DNA of 32,437 nucleotides from JBGSYN01 sp041750975 (lineage in GTDB: Bacteria > Pseudomonadota > Alphaproteobacteria > Geminicoccales > Geminicoccaceae), in contig JBGSYN010000012.1 in the NCBI GenBank assembly GCA_041750975.1, positions 1 through 32,437 of the forward strand, read 5' to 3'. Positions 22,534-30,498 of this stretch are shown piece after piece. Under the pieces are notes generated by a model. That model saw only the letters and a list, made by a program, of their open reading frames with translations, was not told the DNA's origin and searched no databases. Position 1 is the stretch's first letter. Each line of letters starts with the position of its first letter. A program made the translations under genes and the position numbers.

Positions 22534-23643
22534 ATGCAACGACGAGATCTGATACGGAAGAGTGGTGCGCTGGCGACCGGCACAGTGGTAGCGGGTGGTG
22601 CCGCGGCCATGGGCCTCACCTCACCAGCGAGAGCCCAGGGGACGATCGAGTGGACCATGGTGATGCCCTGGCCGCGCAATACCCCTGGGGTCGGGGTCGC
22701 GGCCCAGCGTTTTGCCGATCGCGTCACCGAGATGTCCGCCGGCCGGTTGACGATCAAGCTCTATGCCGCTGGCGAACTGGTGCCGCCCTTCGAGGAGCTC
22801 GATGCGGTCGAAAGCGGTACGGCGGATATTGCGCATGGGACGCCCTACTATTCGGTCGGGAAGTCGCCAGCCCTGCATTTTTTCACGGGTGTTCCCTTCG
22901 GCCTCACGGCACCTGAGCTTGCTGCCTGGATGTATTACGGCGAAGGCATGACGCTCTGGCGGGAGGTCTACGACCAGTTCAATGTGATACCGTTTTACGC
23001 CGGCAGCAGCGGGGTTCAGGCGGGCGGCTGGTTCCGCAAGGAAATCAATAGCCTGGCCGATTTACAGGGTCTCAATTTCCGGATCAGCGGGCTCGGCGGC
23101 GACGTCATGGGCCGCCTCGGCGTCAATACCGTGCTCCTGCCGCCCGGGCAGATCGCACCGTCGCTGATGAGCGGCCAGATCGACGCGGCTGAGTGGATCG
23201 GCCCCTGGAACGACCGTGCGTTCGGTCTCTACAAGGTCGCAAAGTTCTACTATGTCCCTGCTTTCCACGAGCCCGGACCGGGCCTTGAGATCATCGTCAA
23301 CAAGGGCCGCTGGGCTGAACTCCCGAAAGATCTGAAGCTCATCATCGAAGTCGCCACCTCGGCCACGGCGAACGAGACCTATGCCGATTTCGTCTATCAT
23401 AATATCGATGCCTTCGGTCCACTGGTCGAGGAAAACGAGGTTCAGGTCCGCCAGTTTCCGGCCGATGTCGTCGAAGCACTCGGCAAGGCGACCAAGGAAT
23501 CGCTCGAGGAACTGGCGGCGACCAACGCTGAGACCGAAAAGATCTACGCGTCGTTCATGGATTTTCTGAAGAAGTCGGATGCCTATGCGCAGGATTTCGA
23601 TCTGGCGATCTTGCGCATGCGGCACACGGCGCTCACCGGCTGA
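22534..23643 (+). CDS. TRAP transporter substrate-binding protein, TakP-like, Tat-exported, orphan in the cob cluster
   Basis: A 369-residue periplasmic binding protein of the DctP superfamily. The N-terminus MQRRDLIRKSG has a twin-arginine motif followed by an Ala/Gly-rich hydrophobic stretch ending SPARAQG, so Tat export is likely. The mature part has the TRAP fold pattern, including RFADRVTEMSAGRLTIKLY, the conserved-Arg region LNFRISGLGGDVMGRLG and AEWIGPWNDRAFGLYKVA, which resembles the TakP branch that binds 2-oxo acids and related carboxylates. No DctQ or DctM membrane subunits are nearby. It lies 34 nt behind cobB and overlaps the convergent cobT by 11 bp. Ligand unknown; the location raises, but does not show, a link to cobalamin synthesis. 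Confidence 0.88.
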   Translation: MQRRDLIRKSGALATGTVVAGGAAAMGLTSPARAQGTIEWTMVMPWPRNTPGVGVAAQRFADRVTEMSAGRLTIKLYAAGELVPPFEELDAVESGTADIAHGTPYYSVGKSPALHFFTGVPFGLTAPELAAWMYYGEGMTLWREVYDQFNVIPFYAGSSGVQAGGWFRKEINSLADLQGLNFRISGLGGDVMGRLGVNTVLLPPGQIAPSLMSGQIDAAEWIGPWNDRAFGLYKVAKFYYVPAFHEPGPGLEIIVNKGRWAELPKDLKLIIEVATSATANETYADFVYHNIDAFGPLVEENEVQVRQFPADVVEALGKATKESLEELAATNAETEKIYASFMDFLKKSDAYAQDFDLAILRMRHTALTG

Positions 23644-24646
23644 CGCCCGCTTCCTCGAATGTCGCCATGCCGTTGTGGCAGGCGATGGCGGCCTTGAGCA
23701 CGAGGGCGGCAACCGCGGCACCGCTGCCCTCGCCCAGACGCATCGCGAGATCGAGCAGGGGCGCCAATCCGAGATGCTCAAGCAGCACCCGATCTCCTGG
23801 TTCCGCCGAGATATGGCCTGCCTGGCAATGCTCCAGCGCCCGTGGATTGACGGCATGAAATACCGCTGCCGCGGCCTTGACGACGAATCCATCGAGGAGC
23901 ACGGGCGTGCCGGTTTGCCGGGCGCCGGCAATCGCACCGGCGAGAGCCGCAATTTCGCGGCCACCGAGATAACGCAATATGGCCAACGGATCCACCAGAG
24001 CGTTGTGGTGTTGTGCAAGCGCCTCGTCGATCACGGCGGCTTTCCGGGCGACACCGGCACGATCCAATCCGGTGCCGGGACCGGCCCAGAACGATCCACC
24101 TTCGCCATAGAGAGCGGCACAGATCGCTGCAGCCGACGTGGTGTTGCCGATACCCATCTCGCCCAGGATCAACAGGTCGGCAGGCTCACTCGTTGCCCGC
24201 TCATGGCCGATCGCAAAGGCAGCTAGGCATTCCGCCTCGCTCATCGCGGGATCTTTGGAAAAATCCCGCGTGGGCAAGTCGATTTCCATGGGTACGATCT
24301 CCAATCGGGCCCCTGCCAGGTTGCTCAGTTGATTGATCGCAGCCCCGCCAGCGCGAAAATTGGCGACCATCTGCTTGTTGACGGCAGCCGGTGCGGTCGA
24401 GATGCCGCGCGCCGTCACACCATGCGAGCCGGCGAATATGATCGTGCGGATATCGGCCAGTCGAGGTGGATGCCGGCCCTGCCAACCGCAGAGCCAGGCC
24501 GACATCGCCTCCAGCCGGCCTAGAGCGCCCGATGGCTTGGTAAGCTGCGCCTCGCGCGATCGGCATGCCTCGATGCTTGCGAGATCGGGCTCGGGAAGTT
24601 GTCGCAGCGCCTTTCTCAGATCGTCGAATGAAGCCAAGGTCGCCAC
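23633..24646 (-). CDS. cobT: Nicotinate-nucleotide:dimethylbenzimidazole phosphoribosyltransferase
   Basis: Makes alpha-ribazole phosphate, the lower-ligand nucleotide, from nicotinate mononucleotide and a base such as dimethylbenzimidazole. 337 residues. Diagnostic parts are LTKPSGALGRLE, FAGSHGVTARGISTAPAAVNKQMVANF, LILGEMGIGNTTSAAAI, LLDGFVVKAAAA, and the C-terminal ACHNGMATFEEAGVSR with the catalytic Glu of the family. GTG start at 24646 has GGGAG seven bases upstream. It is divergent from cobS, 38 nt away, its partner in nucleotide-loop assembly. This is CobU in Pseudomonas denitrificans nomenclature and is unrelated to the chelatase subunit also called CobT. Confidence 0.95.
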   Translation of the reverse strand: MATLASFDDLRKALRQLPEPDLASIEACRSREAQLTKPSGALGRLEAMSAWLCGWQGRHPPRLADIRTIIFAGSHGVTARGISTAPAAVNKQMVANFRAGGAAINQLSNLAGARLEIVPMEIDLPTRDFSKDPAMSEAECLAAFAIGHERATSEPADLLILGEMGIGNTTSAAAICAALYGEGGSFWAGPGTGLDRAGVARKAAVIDEALAQHHNALVDPLAILRYLGGREIAALAGAIAGARQTGTPVLLDGFVVKAAAAVFHAVNPRALEHCQAGHISAEPGDRVLLEHLGLAPLLDLAMRLGEGSGAAVAALVLKAAIACHNGMATFEEAGVSR

Positions 24647-24684
24647 TATATGCTCCCAACGGTGATGATAGGGCCAGGACCGGC

Positions 24685-25443
24685 ATGCTACACGACCTGA
24701 AGGTCGCGATGATCTTTCTGACGCGGATACCGATCAAGGCCGACGAAGAGCTGTCAATGCGCGATTTGGCGGGGGCCGCGCATCTGTTTCCGTTGGTCGG
24801 CGTCGTTATCGGCGGCGCCGCCGCAGCGGTCTTGCTTCTGGCAACCCAGTTCGACCTGCCGCCGGTTCTGGCCGTCGTTCTCGCGATCATGGCCATGATC
24901 ATACTCACCGGAGCCCTTCACGAGGATGGCTTCGCCGATACCGCTGATGGTCTTGGCGCCGGTTCGGACCGCGAGCGCGCACTCGAGATCATGCATGACA
25001 GCCGCATCGGCACCTATGGCGTCATAGCGCTGGCGCTGTCGTTTTCGATGCGCTTCGCAACACTGACGAGCCTCGCCGAAATCACCGTAGTGGCGTTGGC
25101 CATCATCGCCGCCGCCGCTGTCTCGCGGGCGGCTGCCGCCTGCGCCATGGCGCTGCAGCCGCCGGCTCGCACTAGTGGGCTCGTCGCCATTGCCGGCAAT
25201 CCCCCCTACGAGAAAGCCGCAATCGCCGTGATCCTGGCAGTTATCACCGCGTTGCTGCTGTTGCCCAGCGGCAGCGCCGTGACGGCGTTGATCGCCGTCA
25301 CCGTGGTTGGCGGCTGTGCTGCGGTCTTCATTCAACATTGGTTGGGTGGGGCCACCGGCGACACGCTCGGCGCCATCCAGCAAGTCACCGAAATTACGTT
25401 CCTCGTGGCGCTGGTGCCGAGCCTCGGCAATCAGGCCGGCTGA
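24685..25443 (+). CDS. cobS: Adenosylcobinamide-GDP ribazoletransferase (cobalamin synthase)
   Basis: An integral membrane enzyme joining adenosylcobinamide-GDP to alpha-ribazole (or its phosphate) to complete the cobalamin. About 252 residues. The N-terminus LHDLKVAMIFLTRIPIK, the metal-binding-type ALHEDGFADTADGLGAG and ALEIMHDSRIGTYGVIAL are family signatures. The remainder is strongly hydrophobic with several predicted helices. ATG at 24685 with AGGA five bases upstream is chosen; the frame is open for 40 more codons upstream through the cobT 5' end, but that part is not family-like. This is CobV in Pseudomonas nomenclature. It converges with the ligase gene after a 25-nt spacer in which I see no terminator hairpin. 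Confidence 0.94.
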   Translation: MLHDLKVAMIFLTRIPIKADEELSMRDLAGAAHLFPLVGVVIGGAAAAVLLLATQFDLPPVLAVVLAIMAMIILTGALHEDGFADTADGLGAGSDRERALEIMHDSRIGTYGVIALALSFSMRFATLTSLAEITVVALAIIAAAAVSRAAAACAMALQPPARTSGLVAIAGNPPYEKAAIAVILAVITALLLLPSGSAVTALIAVTVVGGCAAVFIQHWLGGATGDTLGAIQQVTEITFLVALVPSLGNQAG

Positions 25444-25468
25444 AACCCGTTCGCGCAAAGCCTTTCGT

Positions 25469-26836
25469 TCAATAGGCATAGTCCGCGAACACCGGGTCGA
25501 TCTCGCCCCGCCACTCGTGGTGAAAGCGAGCCAGCTTCTCCTCGGCCGGCGTGACCCCGGAATGGGCCGTTTTCCACAAGGCCGTGAGATATTTGCCTTC
25601 ATGCTGGCCGTCCCAATCCGGCTGCTGACGATTTTCGAGACCCTTTTGTGCTATGGCCAGAACCTCGAGCGCGAGTTCGCGAACCGTACGACCCCGGAAA
25701 GGCGTTCGCAGAGCCTGTCGCGGCACTTCGCGGCGCAAATGCTCGTGATCCTCAATCGTCCAGTCGCGGCAGAGATCCCAGGCCGCCTGCTGGCAATCCC
25801 GGTCATAGATCAGCCCCACCCACAAGGCCGGCAACGCGCAGAGCTGGCGCCAGGGCCCGCCATCGGCACCACGCATTTCAAGAAAACGTTTGAGGCGGAC
25901 CTCCGGAAACAATGTCGTCAGATGGTCGGACCAGTCATTGATGGTCGGCACCTCTCCCGGAAGGGCCGGCAGCCTGCCGTCGAGGAAGTCCCGAAACGAC
26001 TGGCCGCTGGCGTCGATATAACGCCCGTCGCGGTAGATGAAATACATCGGCACATCGAGGGCGTAATCGACATAGCGCTCAAAGCCCATGCCGGGCTCGA
26101 ACACGAAGGGCAGGATACCGCAGCGATCCGGATCGGTATCCGTCCAGATATGGCTCCGGTAGCTGGTGAAGCCGTTCGGCATGCCGTCGGTAAACGGCGA
26201 ATTCGCGAAAAGTGCCGTGGCGATCGGCTGCAGCGCCAGGCCGAGCCTGAATTTTTGCACCATGTCGGATTCACTGGCGAAGTCGAGATTGACCTGAATG
26301 GTGCAGGTCCGGAGCATCATATCGAGGCCGAGATTGCCCTTCTTAGGCATATAGCGCGCCATGATATCATAGCGCTGTTTGGGCATCCGCGCGATATCCT
26401 GACGCTGCCATTTCGGCTGGAATCCCATGCCTAGCATGCCAATGCCCAAGGGATCGGCGACCTCCCTCACTTGGGCAAGATGCTGATGGACCTCGGCGCA
26501 GGTCTGATGGATGGTCGAGAGAGGTGCGCCCGAAAGCTCGAACTGGCCGCCGGGCTCAAGCGAGATGTTGGCCCGGTCTCCCGTAAGGGCGATCGGGTGT
26601 CCGTCTTCGAGTACCGGTTGCCATCCAAATCGCTCCGCCATGCCCTCGAGCATGGCGCGGATGCTGACGGTCCCCTCATAGTCGAGCGTCCGCAATGTCG
26701 CCTTGTCATAGGCGAATTTCTCGTGCTCGGTCCCGATGCGCCACTCGTCAGGCAGCTTGGAGCCGTCCTCCAGATAGGCTACGAGCTGACGACGGTCGGT
26801 GATCTGCTCGCCCTGGCCGAGCGGTGGTGCGGACAT
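25469..26836 (-). CDS. gshA: Glutamate-cysteine ligase, plant/alphaproteobacterial type
   Basis: Catalyses ATP-dependent formation of gamma-glutamylcysteine, the first step of glutathione synthesis, in the cytoplasm. The 455-residue protein belongs to the GCS2-like group shared by alphaproteobacteria and plants, not the Escherichia coli type. Characteristic parts are WRIGTEHEKFAYD, ISLEPGGQFELSGAPLSTIHQTC, GMGFQPKWQRQDIARMPKQRYDIM and TCTIQVNLDFASESDMVQKFR. ATG at 26836 has AGGGAA eight bases upstream. The preceding gene on the strand ends 29 nt away, so a small operon with the dehydrogenase is likely. No gshB is in the window. Confidence 0.93.
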   Translation of the reverse strand: MSAPPLGQGEQITDRRQLVAYLEDGSKLPDEWRIGTEHEKFAYDKATLRTLDYEGTVSIRAMLEGMAERFGWQPVLEDGHPIALTGDRANISLEPGGQFELSGAPLSTIHQTCAEVHQHLAQVREVADPLGIGMLGMGFQPKWQRQDIARMPKQRYDIMARYMPKKGNLGLDMMLRTCTIQVNLDFASESDMVQKFRLGLALQPIATALFANSPFTDGMPNGFTSYRSHIWTDTDPDRCGILPFVFEPGMGFERYVDYALDVPMYFIYRDGRYIDASGQSFRDFLDGRLPALPGEVPTINDWSDHLTTLFPEVRLKRFLEMRGADGGPWRQLCALPALWVGLIYDRDCQQAAWDLCRDWTIEDHEHLRREVPRQALRTPFRGRTVRELALEVLAIAQKGLENRQQPDWDGQHEGKYLTALWKTAHSGVTPAEEKLARFHHEWRGEIDPVFADYAY

Positions 26837-26865
26837 GGTCGATTCCCTATTGCACCATCGCGTCT

Positions 26866-27792
26866 TTAGTAGCCGCGGGCCCGATCGACAACGTGCTCGA
26901 GCGGTTCGCCGCGGATCAATCGTTCATAATTCGCCACTACGCCGCGCGCCGCGATCTCGGGAAGGCAATAGCTCGCGACATGCGGGGTCATCGATATTCT
27001 GGGGTGCCGCCAGAAACGATGGTCCAGATCGGGAGGTTCCGTTTCGAAGACGTCGAGCAGTGCGCCGCCGAGATGACCTGCGTCGAGCGACGCCAACAAA
27101 TCGTCATCGACCAGATGCCCGCCTCGCGCGACGTTGATCAGATAAGCACCTTTCGGCAATTTCTCGAATACCCGCTTATCCAATATGCCTCGTGTTGCCG
27201 AGGTAAGGGGCAGCATGCAAACGAGAATCTCGAGTTCGCTTAAAAAGGGCTCTAGCCCTTCAGCGTCTTGAAACACGCGAATATCCGAGAAAGCCCTAGG
27301 CGAACGGGCCCAGGCGCGGACATCAAATCCTCGCGAGCGCAAGGTTCTCGCTGCGTCAAGGCCGAGTTCCCCGAGGCCCATTATGCCGACGGCGCAATCG
27401 GCCGTGTCTCGGGGAATGGCAAATTGCCACCGGCCGGCATGCTGGTCGCGGGCGTAGCGATCGACTTCGCGGAACCGATGCAGCACCGCCATCAGCACGA
27501 AATCGCTCATCGTTTTGGTCAGGGACGGATCGACCATTCGGCACAGCGGGACATCGGGAAGCGTCCGATCCTGCAGCAGTCCATCGACCCCTGCGCCAAG
27601 CGAAAATATCGCCTTGAGGTTCGGAAAGCCGGTCAACGCTCCTGACTCTGGTGCCCAAACCAGGGCCGCCTCGATGTCTTCTCGCCGGCCGATCTCGGGC
27701 CAGACCCGGAAATCCAGATCGGGGCTTAATGAAAGACAAGCTCGCCGCCACCGATCCGCATTGTCGGAGTCGCTTTTGAACAGAAGAGCCAC
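26866..27792 (-). CDS. 2-hydroxyacid dehydrogenase, GhrA-type glyoxylate/hydroxypyruvate reductase
   Basis: A 308-residue NAD(P)H-dependent D-2-hydroxyacid dehydrogenase, most like GhrA, which reduces glyoxylate and hydroxypyruvate. It has the GhrA-like N-terminus (MALLFKSDSDNADRWRRA), the dinucleotide-binding GIMGLGELGLDAARTL in mid-protein, and the catalytic set Arg (INVARGGHLVDDD), Glu (DVFETEPP) and His (MTPHVAS). The basic residue in WARSPR after the second strand suggests NADPH preference. The start is GTG at 27792, without a clear ribosome site. It is transcribed toward gshA with a 29-nt gap. A role in redox or glyoxylate metabolism is inferred from family only. Confidence 0.88.
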   Translation of the reverse strand: MALLFKSDSDNADRWRRACLSLSPDLDFRVWPEIGRREDIEAALVWAPESGALTGFPNLKAIFSLGAGVDGLLQDRTLPDVPLCRMVDPSLTKTMSDFVLMAVLHRFREVDRYARDQHAGRWQFAIPRDTADCAVGIMGLGELGLDAARTLRSRGFDVRAWARSPRAFSDIRVFQDAEGLEPFLSELEILVCMLPLTSATRGILDKRVFEKLPKGAYLINVARGGHLVDDDLLASLDAGHLGGALLDVFETEPPDLDHRFWRHPRISMTPHVASYCLPEIAARGVVANYERLIRGEPLEHVVDRARGY

Positions 27793-27823
27793 AGGTTTGA
27801 CTACATAGGATTAGCTTGGTTTC

Positions 27824-28438
27824 TTAAAGTGTTGCCTTAAGCTGCGAGATTAGGGTCGGTGTAATCTGACCATTGGCCAAATCGCCGTTGGAGGTCTGGA
27901 ATGCGCGCACGGCATTGGCCGTGTTCGGGCCGTAGACGCCGTCCGCCGGTCCGCCGAGATAGCCATGCGCAATCAACAGACGTTGCGCTTCGGAGATCTG
28001 TGACGACGAGGTCACCGGGGAATAGCTCACGGCCGTCTGCTGCGCCTTCCACTGCTCGTAGAGACGCTGCTCCTGCAATTCCTGGTCGACCTGAGCACGC
28101 TGGATCTGGCTTTGCCGCTGATAGTCGAGATCCCGCTGCGCATCGCTGTTTCGCGCGATTTCCTGATCGACGGCACGGGCTTTGTCCTCGGGACGATCGA
28201 CCAACATATTGCCGGCGAGACCGCCGATGAGCGCACCGGCACCGATCGCCAGGATATTGTCGTTGCCGCCAGCAACGAGGCGACCGGCAAGCGCACCGGC
28301 GCCGGCACCGGCTGCCGTGCCCACCCCGGGTGAGGAAACTCGCCCATCGGGATTCTGGTTGGCACACCCGGCGAGGACGAATGAAAGGGCCAGGGAACTC
28401 GCCGCCGCCATGTGCCTCAGTCTTGGATATTGCGTCAT
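27824..28438 (-). CDS. Glycine-zipper lipoprotein with C-terminal peptidoglycan-binding domain
   Basis: About 204 residues. The N-terminus has a lipobox LAGC with Cys25 as the predicted lipidated residue. Residues about 38-82 are a Gly/Ala-rich zipper (GVGTAAGAGAGALAG, AIGAGALIGGLAGNM) likely to insert in or pack against membrane. A charged Gln/Arg-rich coil follows (about 85-130). The C-terminal 60 residues fit a PG_binding_1 fold (SEAQRLLIAHGYLGGPADGVYGPNTANAVRAFQ). It is probably outer-membrane anchored, contacting peptidoglycan. The ATG at 28438 has GAGG seven bases upstream; the longer GTG start at 28450 overlaps that site. It starts 8 nt after the EF-hand gene ends, so the two are likely co-transcribed. 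Confidence 0.82.
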   Translation of the reverse strand: MTQYPRLRHMAAASSLALSFVLAGCANQNPDGRVSSPGVGTAAGAGAGALAGRLVAGGNDNILAIGAGALIGGLAGNMLVDRPEDKARAVDQEIARNSDAQRDLDYQRQSQIQRAQVDQELQEQRLYEQWKAQQTAVSYSPVTSSSQISEAQRLLIAHGYLGGPADGVYGPNTANAVRAFQTSNGDLANGQITPTLISQLKATL

Positions 28439-28446
28439 TTCAAACC

Positions 28447-28950
28447 TCACTCGCTACAACGAATATCCGTCCCTTCGCTGACGAAGGGTCCGATTTCCAC
28501 GGTTTCGCCGGTATCGAGCCTGGTGCAAATAGCAGCGGTCTGCGTCATCAGGTCTTCGAATGACCAGCAGCCATCGCCGTCGCCATCCTGGTCCACCGCC
28601 ATTTTAACGCGCGGCTCGACAACTTCCATGAAGGTCAGCGCACCACTCGAGTCCGCATCGAGATTTGCGAATGTCTCGGCATTGATCTGCGATGCTTCTT
28701 CTGGCTCCAGTCGGTCATCACGGTTGCTGTCCAATGTCGCAAAATGCGAAGCCGTATCGGCGACAATTTCGGCTTCGCACACCTGGCCATCACCATTCTG
28801 GTCCGCCATTTCGAACGCGAGACTCAAATATTCCCGGTCCACAAGACTGTGATCGGTGTCACTTGCACCATCCTGCGCAACAATTGCGTGGGTTGGTGCG
28901 AGAAGCATGATTATGACCAGGGCAACGATGAAGCGGTCAACTTTGAGCAA
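28447..28950 (-). CDS. Secreted protein with four EF-hand calcium-binding loops
   Basis: A 167-residue protein with a signal peptide (hydrophobic residues 8-25, likely cleavage near VAQ-D). Four 12-residue EF-hand loops can be placed at residues 50-61 (DQNGDGQVCEAE), 74-85 (DSNRDDRLEPEE), 98-109 (DADSSGALTFME) and 122-133 (DGDGDGCWSFED), all with acidic residues at positions 1 and 12. Four cysteines in the mature protein, two of them inside loops, suggest disulfides in the periplasm. The only start that keeps the signal peptide is TTG at 28950, with GAGG about 11 bases upstream. Calcium binding is inferred; partner unknown, but the neighbouring lipoprotein is a candidate. Confidence 0.8.
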   Translation of the reverse strand: MLKVDRFIVALVIIMLLAPTHAIVAQDGASDTDHSLVDREYLSLAFEMADQNGDGQVCEAEIVADTASHFATLDSNRDDRLEPEEASQINAETFANLDADSSGALTFMEVVEPRVKMAVDQDGDGDGCWSFEDLMTQTAAICTRLDTGETVEIGPFVSEGTDIRCSE

Positions 28951-29009
28951 GTTCGTAGATCCTCGATCGCAGTAATAGTATGGGTCGCATTCGGGCTCGC
29001 GACAATTGA

Positions 29010-29045
29010 ACTTCAGGTGAAGTCACGCTCCGGTATGCCAGAGCG
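29010..29045 (-). repeat. Two adjacent inverted repeats after the DUF4197 gene
   Basis: CGCTCCGG (29026-29033) pairs with CCAGAGCG (29038-29045) through an 8-bp stem with one G-U pair and a 4-nt loop. Next to it ACTTCAGGTGAAGT (29010-29023) is a perfect dyad. The first stem starts 13 nt after the DUF4197 stop in the leftward direction. No T-run follows, so it may be a weak terminator or mRNA-protecting structure, or the dyad may be an operator for the EF-hand gene. Confidence 0.4.
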
Positions 29046-29058
29046 AAACGACATCTCA

Positions 29059-29826
29059 CTAATTGCCAAAGACTGTTTGCAACAGCTCCGTCGTGCGGGC
29101 AGCAGGGTTGGTGCGGATCTGCTCTTCCTGGATCGCCACATAGTGAAAGAGCCCATCAAGGCCCTTGCCGACGACGTAATCGTTAAGATTTGCCTGAACG
29201 TCGCCGACGAAGGGCAGGCTTGAATATTCACCGATAAGTTCGTCATAGGCCTTTACGGCACCCGCATCGGTCAACGCGTCATCGACGATCGGCTGCATTC
29301 GTTCGGAAAGTGGCGCTGTCATTTTTTCCTGGAAGTATTGCGTCGCGCTATCATCGGGTCCGGTGAGGATGCCTCTGGCGTCACTGATCGACATCTCCTG
29401 GATGGCGTCGACGAAAAGCGTCTGGGCTTCGGGCACGGCCTGCTCGGCGGCCCGGTTCATCCGAACCTCTAGGTCTTCCGCGAGATCGCCCATTCCGACG
29501 GCGCTCAACGCGGTCTTCGCCTGTTCGAGCTGCCCCGGCAGCGGTATCCGAATGGCCTCGTCATTCAGGAATCCACCGCTCTGCCCAAGTTGAGCAACGA
29601 CCTTTTCGGTGCCGACCTGCAGAGCCTCCTTTAAACCGGATGATATTTCGCCGTCAGACAGCCCGGCGGCATTGCCCCCACCCGAGGCAATGCCGCCGCT
29701 GCCTTGTTTGCTTTTGAGGGCGTCCTGCCCCTGCTTCAGGAGATCGCCAAAGCCCTGGGCCCGCAGATCATTTCCATCGACGGTCAGGAGCGCAAGTGTG
29801 GCTGCGGCAACAAGAACAAAACGCAT
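29059..29826 (-). CDS. DUF4197 family secreted protein
   Basis: About 255 residues with a Sec signal peptide (MRFVLVAAATLALL, likely cleavage near LRA-Q). The body fits the DUF4197 family: ISSGLKEALQVGTEKVVAQLGQSGGFLNDEAIRIPLPGQLE, then a helical middle, and a C-terminal YVVGKGLDGLFHYVAIQEEQIRTNPAARTT. A Gly/Ser-rich linker lies at about residues 40-55. The family has no established function; members are periplasmic or outer-membrane associated. The ATG at 29826 is fixed by GAGGGA upstream and by the signal peptide; upstream in-frame sequence is not signal-like. Nearby genes also encode exported proteins, so an envelope role is plausible but not shown. Confidence 0.82.
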   Translation of the reverse strand: MRFVLVAAATLALLTVDGNDLRAQGFGDLLKQGQDALKSKQGSGGIASGGGNAAGLSDGEISSGLKEALQVGTEKVVAQLGQSGGFLNDEAIRIPLPGQLEQAKTALSAVGMGDLAEDLEVRMNRAAEQAVPEAQTLFVDAIQEMSISDARGILTGPDDSATQYFQEKMTAPLSERMQPIVDDALTDAGAVKAYDELIGEYSSLPFVGDVQANLNDYVVGKGLDGLFHYVAIQEEQIRTNPAARTTELLQTVFGN

Positions 29827-29893
29827 TGTCGGATCCCTCATGGCGACTAACGGTGGATGCCTCCACTGGAAGCGAAGGCTCAGCAATCAAAGC

Positions 29894-30337
29894 TTAAACG
29901 GTTTTGCCGTCGGGGCCGATCACACCTTTGGTCAGAATGAAGTTCGCATAACTGCGCCGATCGAGCGTGGCGATGACCGCGGTACATGCCGCTGTCGCCT
30001 CGTAGAATGCGAACCGCTCGAGCGAGCCTGTCCGCCAGCGCTTTCCGGCGATTTTTTTGACCATGTCCATGAATTCCTTGTGCGCCTCGACCAGTTCGTC
30101 GGGTTTGCTGATCACCTCCATTCGCTGCAGGGGAGCCTCGACAAAGGAATCCAGGGGAAATACCGAAAGGATGGCGCGACCGGCGGCGACGATGTCCGTG
30201 TCCATGGTCACGGTGGGCGGACCGATCCCGAACGCCGGAAAATTGCAGTCGACGATCGCCAAACTCTCGCCGTGCCCCATGTCGCGCAGAACGTCCAGCA
30301 CCTGACCGCGAAGCAATGGGTCGATTCCGATAAGCAA
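29894..30337 (-). CDS. RbsD/FucU family sugar mutarotase
   Basis: A 147-residue protein of the FucU/RbsD family, which interconverts anomers of fucose, ribose or similar sugars. The family motif GHGES (Asp replaced by Glu in the usual GHGD) with LAIVDCNFPA follows the N-terminal LLRGQVLDVLRDM helix. The C-terminal RFAFYEATAACTAVIATLDRRSYANFILTKGVI is typical of FucU. The start is TTG at 30337, supported by AGAGGAGG five bases upstream. No sugar kinase or transporter is adjacent, so the sugar is unknown. It lies 67 nt upstream of the DUF4197 gene and could be co-transcribed with it. Confidence 0.87.
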   Translation of the reverse strand: MLIGIDPLLRGQVLDVLRDMGHGESLAIVDCNFPAFGIGPPTVTMDTDIVAAGRAILSVFPLDSFVEAPLQRMEVISKPDELVEAHKEFMDMVKKIAGKRWRTGSLERFAFYEATAACTAVIATLDRRSYANFILTKGVIGPDGKTV

Positions 30338-30382
30338 CTGAGCCTCCTCTCGTTATCTGTCGCGGCTTTCTAACAGGCATGA

Positions 30383-30420
30383 GGCTCGAGCGCGATGGTT
30401 CACAGACGGGTCGTCGAGCC
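30383..30420. repeat. Inverted repeat GGCTCGA/TCGAGCC
   Basis: A perfect 7-bp inverted repeat with a 24-nt spacer lies in the 161-nt gap between the FkbM gene and the mutarotase gene. It can extend by CAT/ATG around a 2-nt bulge. It could be an operator or part of a weak terminator for the FkbM gene; nothing else in the gap stands out. Confidence 0.3.
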
Positions 30421-30498
30421 ATGATCCAGCGCATTAGATCGTACCGGCTCATTCCTTAAAGGCTGAAGGGAATGTGGGAAGCTAACGCGAGACCAACG

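Noticed and set aside
25307..26434. 375-codon plus-strand open frame
   Set aside because: It runs antisense to the glutamate-cysteine ligase and the cobS end, with no family features; high-GC shadow frame.
29609..30373. 254-codon plus-strand open frame
   Set aside because: It is antisense to the DUF4197 and mutarotase genes, which have clear motifs, signal peptide and ribosome sites.
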